Assembly: GCA_902783205.1 (NCBI GenBank)
Contig: CACZQE010000213.1
Location: forward strand, 1-5,539
Direction: 5' to 3'
DNA length: 5,539 nt
Source: an uncultured Lachnospiraceae bacterium
GTDB taxonomy: Bacteria > Bacillota_A > Clostridia > Lachnospirales > Lachnospiraceae
Shown: positions 1 to 5,405 of the stretch, piece after piece
Layout: each line of letters opens with the position of its first letter
Position numbering within the stretch: the stretch's first letter is position 1
Notes under the pieces: model-generated
Told to the model about the DNA's origin: nothing
Databases searched by the model: none
The model's input: only the letters and a program-made list of their open reading frames with translations
Made by a program: the position numbers and the translations under genes

Positions 1-321
1 GCAAAGCTCACGGCACAGACTACGGCAGAAGCCGATCTGGCTGCCGCACAGGAAAAGATATCCGCACTGCAGGCGGACATTGAACAGCGCAACCTTGCCG
101 ACGCCATCAGGACGATGCGCGAGAAAGTGGCCGGAGAAACAGGAATCCCGACAAATCTGCTGACAGGCACCACAGAAGAAGAGTGCAAGACGCAGGCGCA
201 GGGAATACTTGATTTTGCGAAGCCCTCCGCGTACCCGAATGTCAGGGACGGCGGAGAGACACACGTAGACATGCAGACAACAACACGCCAGCAGTTCGCT
301 GACTGGTTCAATTCACAGTAA
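1..321 (+). CDS. Capsid scaffolding protein, C-terminal part (5' end outside window)
   Basis: The reading frame is open from base 1 and stops at TAA 319-321, giving 106 visible residues; the start lies upstream of the window. The first 40 or so residues are rich in Ala, Gln, Glu, Leu and Lys with heptad-like spacing (for example AQEKISALQADIEQ), which suggests a coiled coil. The later part (GIPTNLLTGTTEEE, then an acidic and Gln/Thr-rich tail) resembles the end of GP20/DUF4355-type phage scaffolding proteins. Such proteins guide procapsid assembly from the inside and are then lost. The position directly before a major capsid gene supports this role. The capsid protein lacks a fused N-terminal delta domain, which fits a separate scaffold. 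The exact family is inferred from style and context; a general minor structural protein is the alternative. Confidence 0.75.
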   Translation, partial: AKLTAQTTAEADLAAAQEKISALQADIEQRNLADAIRTMREKVAGETGIPTNLLTGTTEEECKTQAQGILDFAKPSAYPNVRDGGETHVDMQTTTRQQFADWFNSQ

Positions 322-333
322 GGAGATCAAAAC

Positions 334-1245
334 ATGAGTATCGTAGGAAGTGGAATCTCCACAAATAGGACTAACATCCAGCTCCCCAACGAGGTGAGCG
401 CTGAAATTTTGCAGAAAACACAGGCGCAGTCAATGGTCATGCAGCTGGCCCGACAGATTGCACTGCCGGGGCGCGGCACGCAGATCCCGGTCATCGCAGG
501 CGATCCGGAAGCAAGCTGGGTATCTGAGACCGGCGTCAAGCCCGTTTCCAATCCGACTCTTGACAAGAAGATCATGCAGGCACACAAGCTGGCAGTCATC
601 GTTCCGTTCTCCGATGAGTTCAGACGTGATGCAGCATCCTTATATGACGCACTGATCGCACGTCTTCCTCTGGCCCTGGCTAAGAAGTTCGATGAGACAG
701 TATTCTTCGGCCCTGCATCTGGTTCCCTTGCAAACTTTGACAACTTAGCATCCGCTACCGCTGCATCCTTACAGTCTTCCGTATATGGCGGACTGGTAAC
801 AGCTGATGTTGACATCTCCGAAGAAGGCGGAACCGTTAACGGTTATGTATTCTCCCCTCAGGGCAGAGGCATGCTTCTTAATGCATTAGATCAGCAGAAC
901 AGACCTATCTTCATCAACAACGTATCCGAGGGCACCGTTCCGAGAATCCTTGGCGCTCCGACTTACTTCACCAGCGCAGCATACAAGGCAGGCTCCGCCG
1001 CAGCTGGAACCGATCCTGCTGTTCCGGATGTAGTAGGTTTCGCAGGTGATTGGAACCATGCTATGTACGGCGTAGTTGAAGGCGTTAAGATCGATTACTC
1101 TACAGACGCTACACTTGTTGTCGGCACAGATACCACTATCAACCTCTTCCAGCAGAATATGTTCGCTGTTCGTGCTGAGATCGAGATCGGATTCGTGGCT
1201 GAGACCGCATACTTCAACAAGTTAACAAGAACCCATAGCGCCTAA
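334..1245 (+). CDS. Major capsid protein, HK97 fold
   Basis: This 303-residue protein forms the icosahedral shell. Near the N-terminus (about residues 18-110) it has the usual pattern of HK97-type capsid proteins: LPNEVSAEILQ, a short basic/glycine stretch (LPGRGTQIPV), a SWVSETGVKPVS segment and then KLAVIVPFSDEF, followed by a helix ending in KKFDETVFFG. The C-terminal part has the strand and loop pattern of the A domain and ends in EIEIGFVAETAYFNKL. It lacks the long N-terminal delta domain, consistent with a separate scaffold gene just upstream. The start ATG at 334 has GGAG at 322-325, eight bases upstream and abutting the previous stop. Codon use changes after about base 600 to the pattern of highly expressed Clostridia genes (GTT/GTA, CCT, TTA, AGA). 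The family call is firm. Confidence 0.95.
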   Translation: MSIVGSGISTNRTNIQLPNEVSAEILQKTQAQSMVMQLARQIALPGRGTQIPVIAGDPEASWVSETGVKPVSNPTLDKKIMQAHKLAVIVPFSDEFRRDAASLYDALIARLPLALAKKFDETVFFGPASGSLANFDNLASATAASLQSSVYGGLVTADVDISEEGGTVNGYVFSPQGRGMLLNALDQQNRPIFINNVSEGTVPRILGAPTYFTSAAYKAGSAAAGTDPAVPDVVGFAGDWNHAMYGVVEGVKIDYSTDATLVVGTDTTINLFQQNMFAVRAEIEIGFVAETAYFNKLTRTHSA

Positions 1246-1397
1246 TGATTAAAATGATCAGCGCCGTTACCGGCGTAGAGATATGGGTAGCGGACGACCG
1301 GGTTGAGGCTTATCTCAAGCGGGGGAACAAACTCGCAGAGCCTGAGCCCAAACCGGAAAAACCCAAGAAGAGGAAAACCGTAAAGAAGAAGGGGTGA
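1245..1397 (+). CDS. Small lysine-rich phage protein (50 aa), between capsid and connector
   Basis: A 50-residue reading frame starts at ATG 1245-1247, whose A is the last base of the capsid TAA, and ends at TGA 1395-1397. The first part reads MIKMISAVTGVEIWVADDRV, and the last 20 or so residues are almost entirely Lys, Pro, Glu and Arg (EPEPKPEKPKKRKTVKKKG). No good ribosome binding site precedes it, so translation is probably coupled to the capsid gene by stop-start overlap; ATG 1254 in the same frame is an alternative start. Short proteins with an N-terminal beta-rich patch containing VAD and a charged tail are common at this place in Firmicutes phages (DUF7302-like); the function is unknown. 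The tight fit between neighbours, with four bases to the next gene, supports a real gene. Confidence 0.72.
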   Translation: MIKMISAVTGVEIWVADDRVEAYLKRGNKLAEPEPKPEKPKKRKTVKKKG

Positions 1398-1401
1398 TCG
1401 T

Positions 1402-1785
1402 ATGGAATCTTATGCGACTATCCAGCAGATTGAGGCCGGCTTCCGAGAACTGACAGCCGATGAACAATCCAAGGCATCAGAATTATCGGAAGAGGCCTCT
1501 ATCATTGTTGATATATTTGCTCCCGATGCGGAGGATGACATAAAGACAGTTGTGGTCTGTCGGATGGTCCGCAGGGCGATAGATTCCGGCGGAGCACCTG
1601 CGGTCCCGATGGGGGCTTCCCAGGGAACCACTACAGCCGGACCATATTCCCAAAGCTGGACGATCGGAAGCGGATCAGCCGGGGAGTTATACCTGAGCAA
1701 GCTGGAGAAGAGCATGCTCGGTGTCGGCAATAAGATTGGTTCTTACAGTCCCGTAGAAGAAATGGCGGTGGTACCGAATGATTAA
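1402..1785 (+). CDS. Head-tail connector protein, phage Gp19/Gp15/Gp42-like
   Basis: A 127-residue protein. The N-terminal half (about 1-60) is predicted to be helical: YATIQQIEAGFRELTADEQ, then a helix SKASELSEEASIIVDIF, and a third helix IKTVVVCRMVRRAI. The C-terminal half contains the SQSWTIGSGSAGELYLSKLEKSMLG stretch, split here by domain: a TAGPYSQSWT strand and the ELYLSK helix. This layout is that of the Gp19/Gp15/Gp42 connector family (PF09355-like), the adaptor that docks on the portal ring after packaging. ATG 1402 follows an AAGGGG stretch about eight bases upstream that also encodes the end of the previous gene. The gene overlaps the next one by eight bases. The position after capsid and before the head-closure protein agrees. 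Confidence 0.85.
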   Translation: MESYATIQQIEAGFRELTADEQSKASELSEEASIIVDIFAPDAEDDIKTVVVCRMVRRAIDSGGAPAVPMGASQGTTTAGPYSQSWTIGSGSAGELYLSKLEKSMLGVGNKIGSYSPVEEMAVVPND

Positions 1786-2110
1786 AGGCATAACGGTACT
1801 GCTGACGGTCCGAGTACAATCCGGAACTGATGACTTTAATCGTCCGACCTATACGGAGACCGTAACTTCTGTGGACAATGTCCTGGTCGGTCCGGCAGGG
1901 ACAGAAGCGGTGGTCAATGATCTCCAGCTGTACGGAAAACATCTGGCCTATGAATTGTACATCCCCAAGGGTGACGATAACGACTGGACAGATACTACGG
2001 TGCAGTTCTTTGGCCAGGCCTTCCGGACCTATGGGATGCCGGAGCAATGGATCGGGGAGAATGTTCCTCTCGGATGGAATAAGAGAGTGAAGGTGGAGCG
2101 CTATGGCTAA
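1778..2110 (+). CDS. Head-closure / minor capsid protein (head-tail joining)
   Basis: A 110-residue protein, mostly beta strands by composition, with pairs such as ITVLLTVRVQSGTDDFNRP at the start, a central AYELYIPKGDDNDWTD segment, and FRTYGMPEQWIGENVPLGWNK near the end. The IPKGD, then strand, then W-x-V-KVE ending is typical of small head-closure or stopper proteins (Minor_capsid_1-like) that seal the connector in Gram-positive siphophages. It starts at ATG 1778 inside the end of the connector gene (eight-base overlap) with a GGCGGTGG stretch upstream as binding site. It in turn overlaps the next gene by eight bases, so the three neck genes look translationally coupled. The family call rests on size, motif style and gene order; the role is not proved. 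Confidence 0.75.
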   Translation: MIKGITVLLTVRVQSGTDDFNRPTYTETVTSVDNVLVGPAGTEAVVNDLQLYGKHLAYELYIPKGDDNDWTDTTVQFFGQAFRTYGMPEQWIGENVPLGWNKRVKVERYG

Positions 2111-2348
2111 GGCAGTTCTGAAAAAATTCAAACTAAACAAGGCCGGCGTTCGTGAACTCTTGAAGTCTCCGGAGATTGCAGCGGAATGTGGCAAGCATGC
2201 GACAGATACCGCTGCGGCTGCCGGCGAGGGGTATGTCGTTGAGCCCAGGAATTACAAGGACAGGTCCGGATATGCTGTATACCCGGACACGTTCAAGGCC
2301 AGGAGGGATAACTTCGACAACAATACTCTTTTGAAGTCATTGAGGTGA
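2103..2348 (+). CDS. HK97 gp10-like neck / tail-completion protein
   Basis: An 81-residue protein. It begins with a strand and a helix (KFKLNKAGVRELLKSPEIAA), continues as a helix ECGKHATDTAAAAGEGY, has a central strand and loop (VVEPRNYKDRSGYAVYP), and ends with ARRDNFDNNTLLKSLR. The opening (LNxAGVRELLKS) and the NNTLLKSLR ending are a common signature of the short HK97 gp10-like proteins in Clostridia phages. These sit between the head-closure protein and the tail terminator and are thought to act at the head-tail joint. It overlaps the upstream gene by eight bases. The sequence just before its TGA (GAGGTG, 2342-2347) doubles as the binding site of the next gene. Confidence 0.82.
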   Translation: MAKAVLKKFKLNKAGVRELLKSPEIAAECGKHATDTAAAAGEGYVVEPRNYKDRSGYAVYPDTFKARRDNFDNNTLLKSLR

Positions 2349-2353
2349 TAGGA

Positions 2354-2695
2354 ATGATCGAGAAAATTATAATTGAATATCTTACGGAACAATTATCGGG
2401 CATTCCTGTTGTCGCTGAGAGGCCAACGAAGGACATCCCCGAAACATTCATTATGATCGACAAGACCGGATCAAACAAATCAAACCACATCAAGGGCTCG
2501 ACGGTTGCAATTCAATCGTACGGGCCTTCTTTATTGGCGGCAGCGGAACTGAACGAGAGACTGAAAGATGTTATGGAGAGCATGGTCACCCGTGATGATG
2601 TTTCCGCTGTCCGCTTGAACACTGATTATAATTTTTCGGACACATCCTCCAAGGTATACAGATACCAGGCTGTGTTCGACATTGTGTATTACTAG
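2354..2695 (+). CDS. Tail terminator-like protein
   Basis: A 113-residue protein starting at ATG 2354, six bases after GAGGTG (2342-2347). An in-frame GTG at 2345 overlapping the previous stop is possible, but it would leave the binding site inside the gene, so the ATG is preferred. The N-terminus is a helix (IEKIIIEYLTEQLSG) followed by strands (PVVAERP, ETFIMIDKTG), a central helix LLAAAELNERLKDVMES, and a final strand pair ending RYQAVFDIVYY. This alpha/beta plan, the length and the place just before the tail tube gene match tail terminator or tail-completion proteins, which cap the tube and set the head-joining end. No single catalytic motif exists, so the call depends on fold pattern and order. 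Confidence 0.75.
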   Translation: MIEKIIIEYLTEQLSGIPVVAERPTKDIPETFIMIDKTGSNKSNHIKGSTVAIQSYGPSLLAAAELNERLKDVMESMVTRDDVSAVRLNTDYNFSDTSSKVYRYQAVFDIVYY

Positions 2696-2705
2696 GAGGT
2701 AAAGC

Positions 2706-3266
2706 ATGAGCACAGTTACAAATGTAAGTGCGGGCAAGCCCAAAGTCGGCGGTGCCATTTACCGGGCAGCACTCGGAACAACTGCTCCGACAAATGCAAC
2801 TTCTACTCTTGGAACTGCATTCAAGGCGCTGGGATACTGTTCCGAGGACGGCCTTACGAACACCAACAGTCCGGAGACCGAAAATATTAAAGCATGGGGC
2901 GGAGACATCGTTCTTCCGATCCAAACAGAAAAGAATGATCAGTTTGCGTTCACCCTCATCGAGGTGCTGAACACAGAGGTCCTCAAGACTGTATATGGAT
3001 CTGCTAATGTAACCGGAACCCTGGCTGCTGGCATCACTGTAGAGGCAAATGCTGACGAAGCAGAAGAGGCTTGCTGGGTATTCGAGATGATCATGAGGAA
3101 CGGAGTTCTGAAGCGTGTCGTTGTTCCTGATGGCAAGATCACTGAGATTGGCGAGATCACATACTCTGATTCCGCAGCAGTAGGATACGCTTGTACCATC
3201 ACAGCGCTTCCGGACAGCAGTGGCAATACTCATTACGAGTACATTGTAGAGCCGTCAACAACGTAG
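2706..3266 (+). CDS. Major tail (tube) protein
   Basis: A 186-residue protein with a perfect AGGAGG binding site (2694-2699) six bases before ATG 2706, as expected for a highly made structural protein. The sequence has the feel of phi13/TP901-1-type tail tube proteins: KVGGAIYRAALGTTAPTNAT, then FKALGYCSEDGLTNTNSPE, KAWGGDIVLPIQTEKNDQFA, FTLIEVLNTEVLKTVYG and a late domain with KRVVVPDGKITEIGEITYSD. The LGYCSEDG and AWGGDIV blocks are the most recognisable. These subunits stack as hexameric rings around the tape measure protein to form the flexible tail. It lies between the tail terminator and the tail assembly chaperones, as expected in long-tailed phages. Confidence 0.92.
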   Translation: MSTVTNVSAGKPKVGGAIYRAALGTTAPTNATSTLGTAFKALGYCSEDGLTNTNSPETENIKAWGGDIVLPIQTEKNDQFAFTLIEVLNTEVLKTVYGSANVTGTLAAGITVEANADEAEEACWVFEMIMRNGVLKRVVVPDGKITEIGEITYSDSAAVGYACTITALPDSSGNTHYEYIVEPSTT

Positions 3267-3276
3267 GAGGGGTCAA

Positions 3277-3570
3277 ATGATAGAAGGGAAGACTTCGTCT
3301 GGATTTGAGTTCAAGGTTGATGAGACACTGCTTGAGGATTTCCTCTTTATGAGGGCATTCAAGATGGCTAACTCTTCAGATCCGGAAGAGCAGGTGACCG
3401 GAACTGTTGACCTGGTCCGGATCATGTTTAACAACAAGGCTGAAGAGGAGCGATATTACCAGCACCTGGCTAAACAGCACGGAGGAAGAGTCCCTGCTGA
3501 CATTATTGGCCAGGAACTCGGAGAGATCATTGAGATCGCTCAGAATAACGACGAAGAAACAAAAAACTGA
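3277..3570 (+). CDS. Tail assembly chaperone (G-type, zero frame)
   Basis: A 97-residue, acidic protein beginning IEGKTSSGFEFKVDETLLED, with central DPEEQVTGTVDLVRIMFNNKAEEERYYQHL and a C-terminus of ELGEIIEIAQNNDEETKN before TGA 3568-3570. Such small acidic proteins before the tape measure gene act as chaperones that bind the tape measure protein during tail building. The binding site AGGAGGGG (3265-3272) sits four bases before ATG 3277. The last two sense codons are part of an A_AAA_AAC slippery heptamer, so a fraction of ribosomes should shift and make the longer GT product. The G-type role is inferred from order, size and the shift site, and fits the lambda gpG/gpGT arrangement. Confidence 0.87.
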   Translation: MIEGKTSSGFEFKVDETLLEDFLFMRAFKMANSSDPEEQVTGTVDLVRIMFNNKAEEERYYQHLAKQHGGRVPADIIGQELGEIIEIAQNNDEETKN

Positions 3571-3965
3571 TAACCCTCGCCAGCTACATAGCCATTGACG
3601 AAGGAGCACTGATATGCGACCTCGCAGAAACTTATGGCATCTTATCTTATGAGTCGCTTCCGGTCAGACTGGTGGCGACTCTTTCTGCTGGTTTGAGGGA
3701 AAATTCAAGAATCAAAATGAAGTTGTCTGAGGCCAAGGTTGACAACGTGACATGGATGCTGGCTTCTGCTGCCGACTGTCTCTCTCTGCTAGTGTGGCAG
3801 AACACAGAGAACGGTCAGAAGGGCAGGAACATGCCGACGATGTTCACGGATCTCATCCTGGGCAACAACGATAAGAAGAGTGACGTTGCCGTCTTTAATA
3901 CTCCGGAAGAGTATGAGATGGCAAGACAGAAATTCAAAGGAGGGGATGAAGAATGCCAACAGTAG
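3277..3965 (+). CDS. Tail assembly chaperone GT, frameshift fusion (join 3277..3567, 3567..3965)
   Basis: The frameshift product would be 229 residues: 97 from the G part and 132 from the T part. The T part runs LITLASYIAIDEGALICDLA, then YGILSYESLPVRLVATLSAG, a basic RENSRIKMKLSEAKVD, and the conserved block CLSLLVWQNTENGQKGRN followed by PTMFTDLI. That block is typical of Gp15-like tail assembly proteins in Gram-positive siphophages. The T part has no good start of its own: the first GTG (3672) has no binding site and would cut away conserved residues upstream, which supports expression only by frameshift. G and GT together recruit tail tube subunits to the tape measure protein. The end overlaps the tape measure gene by 13 bases, and its last part holds that gene's binding site. 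Confidence 0.88.
3561..3567 (+). other. -1 programmed ribosomal frameshift site, A_AAA_AAC
   Basis: In the zero frame of chaperone G the codons read ACA AAA AAC TGA. The heptamer A AAA AAC matches the X XXY YYZ rule for -1 slippage, and the stop codon follows at once, which slows the ribosome at the right place. After a -1 shift translation continues as CTG ATA ACC and stays open to TAG 3963-3965. No clear downstream stem or pseudoknot was picked out by eye. Confidence 0.9.
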
Positions 3966-4489
3966 GCCAGGCGTATGTCCAGATCATCCCATCTGCACAG
4001 GGTATCAGTGGAGCCATCCAAAGCGAGCTGAATGGAGCCGGCATAGAATCAGCCGGCGAGTCTGCCGGTCTTGGTTTTGGTAAGAAGATGATCGGAGCCA
4101 TCGCCGGGCTAGGTATTGGCGCAGCAGTAGTCAAGGGTATCAAGGATTCCTTGGCGGAAGGCGCAGCGCTCCAGCAGTCCATCGGTGGCGTTGAGACCCT
4201 CTTCAAAGAAAATGCAGATACCGTAATAAAGAACGCCAACAATGCCTATAAGACAGCAGGCTTGTCTGCGAATGACTACATGGAGACAGTAACGAGCTTT
4301 TCTGCATCCCTCCTCCAGTCTCTTGATGGAGATACCGGGAAGGCTGCGAAGAGTGCGGATTCTGCTCTGAGAGACATGTCTGATAATGCCAACAAGTTTG
4401 GTACAGATATGGGGTCGATTCAGCAGGCTTATCAAGGTTTTGCTAAACAAAATTATACGATGCTGGACAACCTTAAACTGGGGTACGGT
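3953..4489 (+). CDS. Tape measure protein, exon 1 (N-terminal 179 residues)
   Basis: The protein sets tail length and helps DNA pass into the host. It starts at ATG 3953, nine bases after AGGAGG (3938-3943). The N-terminus reads VGQAYVQIIPSAQGISGAIQ, the usual opening of Firmicutes tape measure proteins. A Gly/Ala-rich hydrophobic stretch MIGAIAGLGIGAAVVKGI follows at about residues 46-63. Next come VETLFKENADTVIKNANNAY and a conserved SLLQSLDGDTGKAAKSADSAL region, then AYQGFAKQNYTMLDNLKLGYG up to the intron. In related proteins this is followed directly by GTKTEMERLLADA, which here appears only after the intron. If the intron is kept, translation adds 25 unrelated residues and stops at TAA 4565-4567. 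Confidence 0.93.
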
Positions 4490-4705
4490 AAACTGTACTG
4501 CCGTATTAAAAGCAGGTTAACCGCTTTATTAGTGGGTGTGCGCACAAATGTATGTTATGCGTGCTAACGGGGAAACTCTAAACGGAGAAATCCGCATGAC
4601 AATCCCGTGCCAAGCCCCGAAAGGGGAAGGTGTAACGACTAGAGCATAGCTCGTAGGGCATCTATTAATACGATGTTCGAAATGCCTGCTATCAGAATCT
4701 TAATG

Positions 4706-4733
4706 TTGCAAACCACCATATATATGGTATACT
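4706..4733 (+). promoter_or_regulatory. Possible internal sigma-70-type promoter for the endonuclease
   Basis: TTGCAA (4706-4711) and TATACT (4728-4733) are 16 bases apart and match four and five of six consensus bases. They lie about 25 bases before the endonuclease start. A perfect 14-base palindrome, ACCATATATATGGT (4715-4728), fills the spacer and could be an operator or simply part of an RNA hairpin. AT-rich intron sequence can match by chance, so this is tentative. Confidence 0.35.
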
Positions 4734-4747
4734 TATATATGAAGTGG
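4713..4747 (+). promoter_or_regulatory. Possible RNA hairpin hiding the endonuclease ribosome binding site
   Basis: CCAC (4713-4716) can pair with GTGG (4744-4747), and ATATATA (4718-4724) with TATATAT (4734-4740). The outer stem takes up the first two bases of the GGAGG binding site (4746-4750), which lies six bases before ATG 4757. In phage T4 td a hairpin of this kind keeps I-TevI translation low in long transcripts; a similar role here is inference. A transcript starting at the nearby possible promoter would lack the 5' half of the stem. Confidence 0.35.
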
Positions 4748-4756
4748 AGGTGCAAT

Positions 4757-5347
4757 ATGGAAATCTGGAAAGACATTAACGGTTACGAAGGGTATTATCA
4801 AGTCTCAAATCAAGGCAATATTAGAAGCCTAGATAGATTTGACGGAGTGCATGATAGGCAAGGGACTATCATAAAGCCAAGTTTAAAACAAAATGGATAT
4901 TTACAAGTCGGCCTTAGAAAGCACAGCGCAAGAAAATGGTTTGGCGTGCATAGGCTTGTAGCAATTCATTTTATTGAAAACCCTGACAATAAACCGCAAG
5001 TAAACCATGTTGACGGCAACAAGCTAAACAATACTGTTGAAAATCTTGAATGGGTTACAGGAAAAGAAAACCAAGCCCATGCGGTAAAAATGGGTCTCAG
5101 GGACAATATGCCGAAGGGTAAACAACATCCCAACTATGGGAAATACGGCCCTAATAGTCAGACAGCAAAACCCGTCATAAGACGTGACCCAAAGACGGGC
5201 GAGATTAAGTTATACAAGGCAAAAATCTTAGCAAAAGACGAAGGCTTTGACGTTACATCAATCTCGAAATGTTGCCACGGGAAACTCAAAACCCACAAAG
5301 GTTACGAATGGTATTTCGCAAAAGATTTTGATAAAGAGATAGTCTAA
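4757..5347 (+). CDS. Intron-encoded HNH homing endonuclease, I-HmuI-like
   Basis: A 196-residue protein starting at ATG 4757, with GGAGG at 4746-4750; the in-frame ATG at 4673 lies in the ribozyme core and has no binding site. Residues 2-28 are a NUMOD4 motif (WKDINGYEGYYQVSN, then IRSLDR). The HNH_3 nuclease spans about residues 61-108: H65 in VHRLVAIHF, N83-H84 in QVNHVDGNKLNN and the NLEWVT block. A C-terminal DNA-binding region of IENR1/NUMOD1 type spans about 137-187 (KPVIRRDPKTGEI, then LKTHKGYEWYF). The order and length are those of SPO1 I-HmuI-type enzymes, which cut or nick the intronless allele so that the intron is copied in. The last codons GAG ATA GTC TAA also form the 3' strand of P7, so the gene end is fixed by ribozyme structure. 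The gene is more AT-rich than the tail genes around it, a sign of separate origin. Confidence 0.95.
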   Translation: MEIWKDINGYEGYYQVSNQGNIRSLDRFDGVHDRQGTIIKPSLKQNGYLQVGLRKHSARKWFGVHRLVAIHFIENPDNKPQVNHVDGNKLNNTVENLEWVTGKENQAHAVKMGLRDNMPKGKQHPNYGKYGPNSQTAKPVIRRDPKTGEIKLYKAKILAKDEGFDVTSISKCCHGKLKTHKGYEWYFAKDFDKEIV

Positions 5348-5352
5348 ACCCT

Positions 5353-5376
5353 AAGGGAGCCACAAGGCTCCTTTTT
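5353..5376 (+). terminator. Terminator-like stem-loop inside the intron P9 domain
   Basis: AAGGGAGCC (5353-5361) and GGCTCCTTT (5366-5374) form a nine-pair stem with one G-U, closed by an ACAA loop, and the run TTTTT (5372-5376) follows. It begins five bases after the endonuclease stop. It could end a short endonuclease transcript, or it may be just the P9.1 hairpin of the ribozyme. Strong termination here would cut off the rest of the tape measure gene, so any activity is probably partial. Confidence 0.45.
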
Positions 5377-5381
5377 AAATA

Positions 5382-5393
5382 CCACGAAAGTGG
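5382..5393 (+). other. GAAA-tetraloop hairpin in the intron P9 domain (P9.2-like)
   Basis: CCAC (5382-5385) pairs with GTGG (5390-5393) around a GAAA loop. It sits between the P9.1-like stem and the 3' strand of P9. GNRA loops in P9 often dock on helix receptors to hold the fold of group I introns; the receptor here was not identified. Confidence 0.5.
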
Positions 5394-5405
5394 GGGTAGT
5401 AATTA

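Noticed and set aside
2345..2353. GTG start at 2345 for the tail terminator-like gene
   Set aside because: It would put the GAGGTG binding site on the start codon itself; ATG 2354 is spaced six bases from it.
2586..3233. Long minus-strand open frame of 215 codons opposite the tail tube gene
   Set aside because: Rich in Cys, Ser and Arg with no recognisable domain, fully opposite a confident structural gene; treated as a shadow. The same holds for minus-strand frames at 327-815, 1410-1730, 1631-2194 and 3934-4242.
3672..3965. Separate gene starting at GTG 3672
   Set aside because: The frame is open and conserved upstream to the slippery site, and GTG 3672 has no binding site. It is the T part of the GT frameshift product.
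4538..4545. Palindrome GTGCGCAC as an operator
   Set aside because: It lies in the P2 to P3 part of the intron, where a small hairpin is expected; no regulator site is needed to explain it.
4565..4567. Early stop taken as proof of a broken tape measure gene
   Set aside because: The stop lies inside the intron at the P3/P4 joint; the conserved protein resumes at 5406. The only real doubt is the one-base problem at the 3' junction.
4673..4756. Longer endonuclease start at ATG 4673
   Set aside because: It adds 28 hydrophobic residues encoded by the ribozyme core region, has no binding site, and comes before the NUMOD4 motif that normally opens this family. ATG 4757 has a good GGAGG site.
4490..5405. 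Intein or group II intron as the explanation for the split tape measure gene
   Set aside because: The insert has in-frame stops and no splicing-protein blocks, so it is not an intein. There is no GTGYG start, domain V or reverse transcriptase for group II. P4, P7 and the U-G wobble fit group I.
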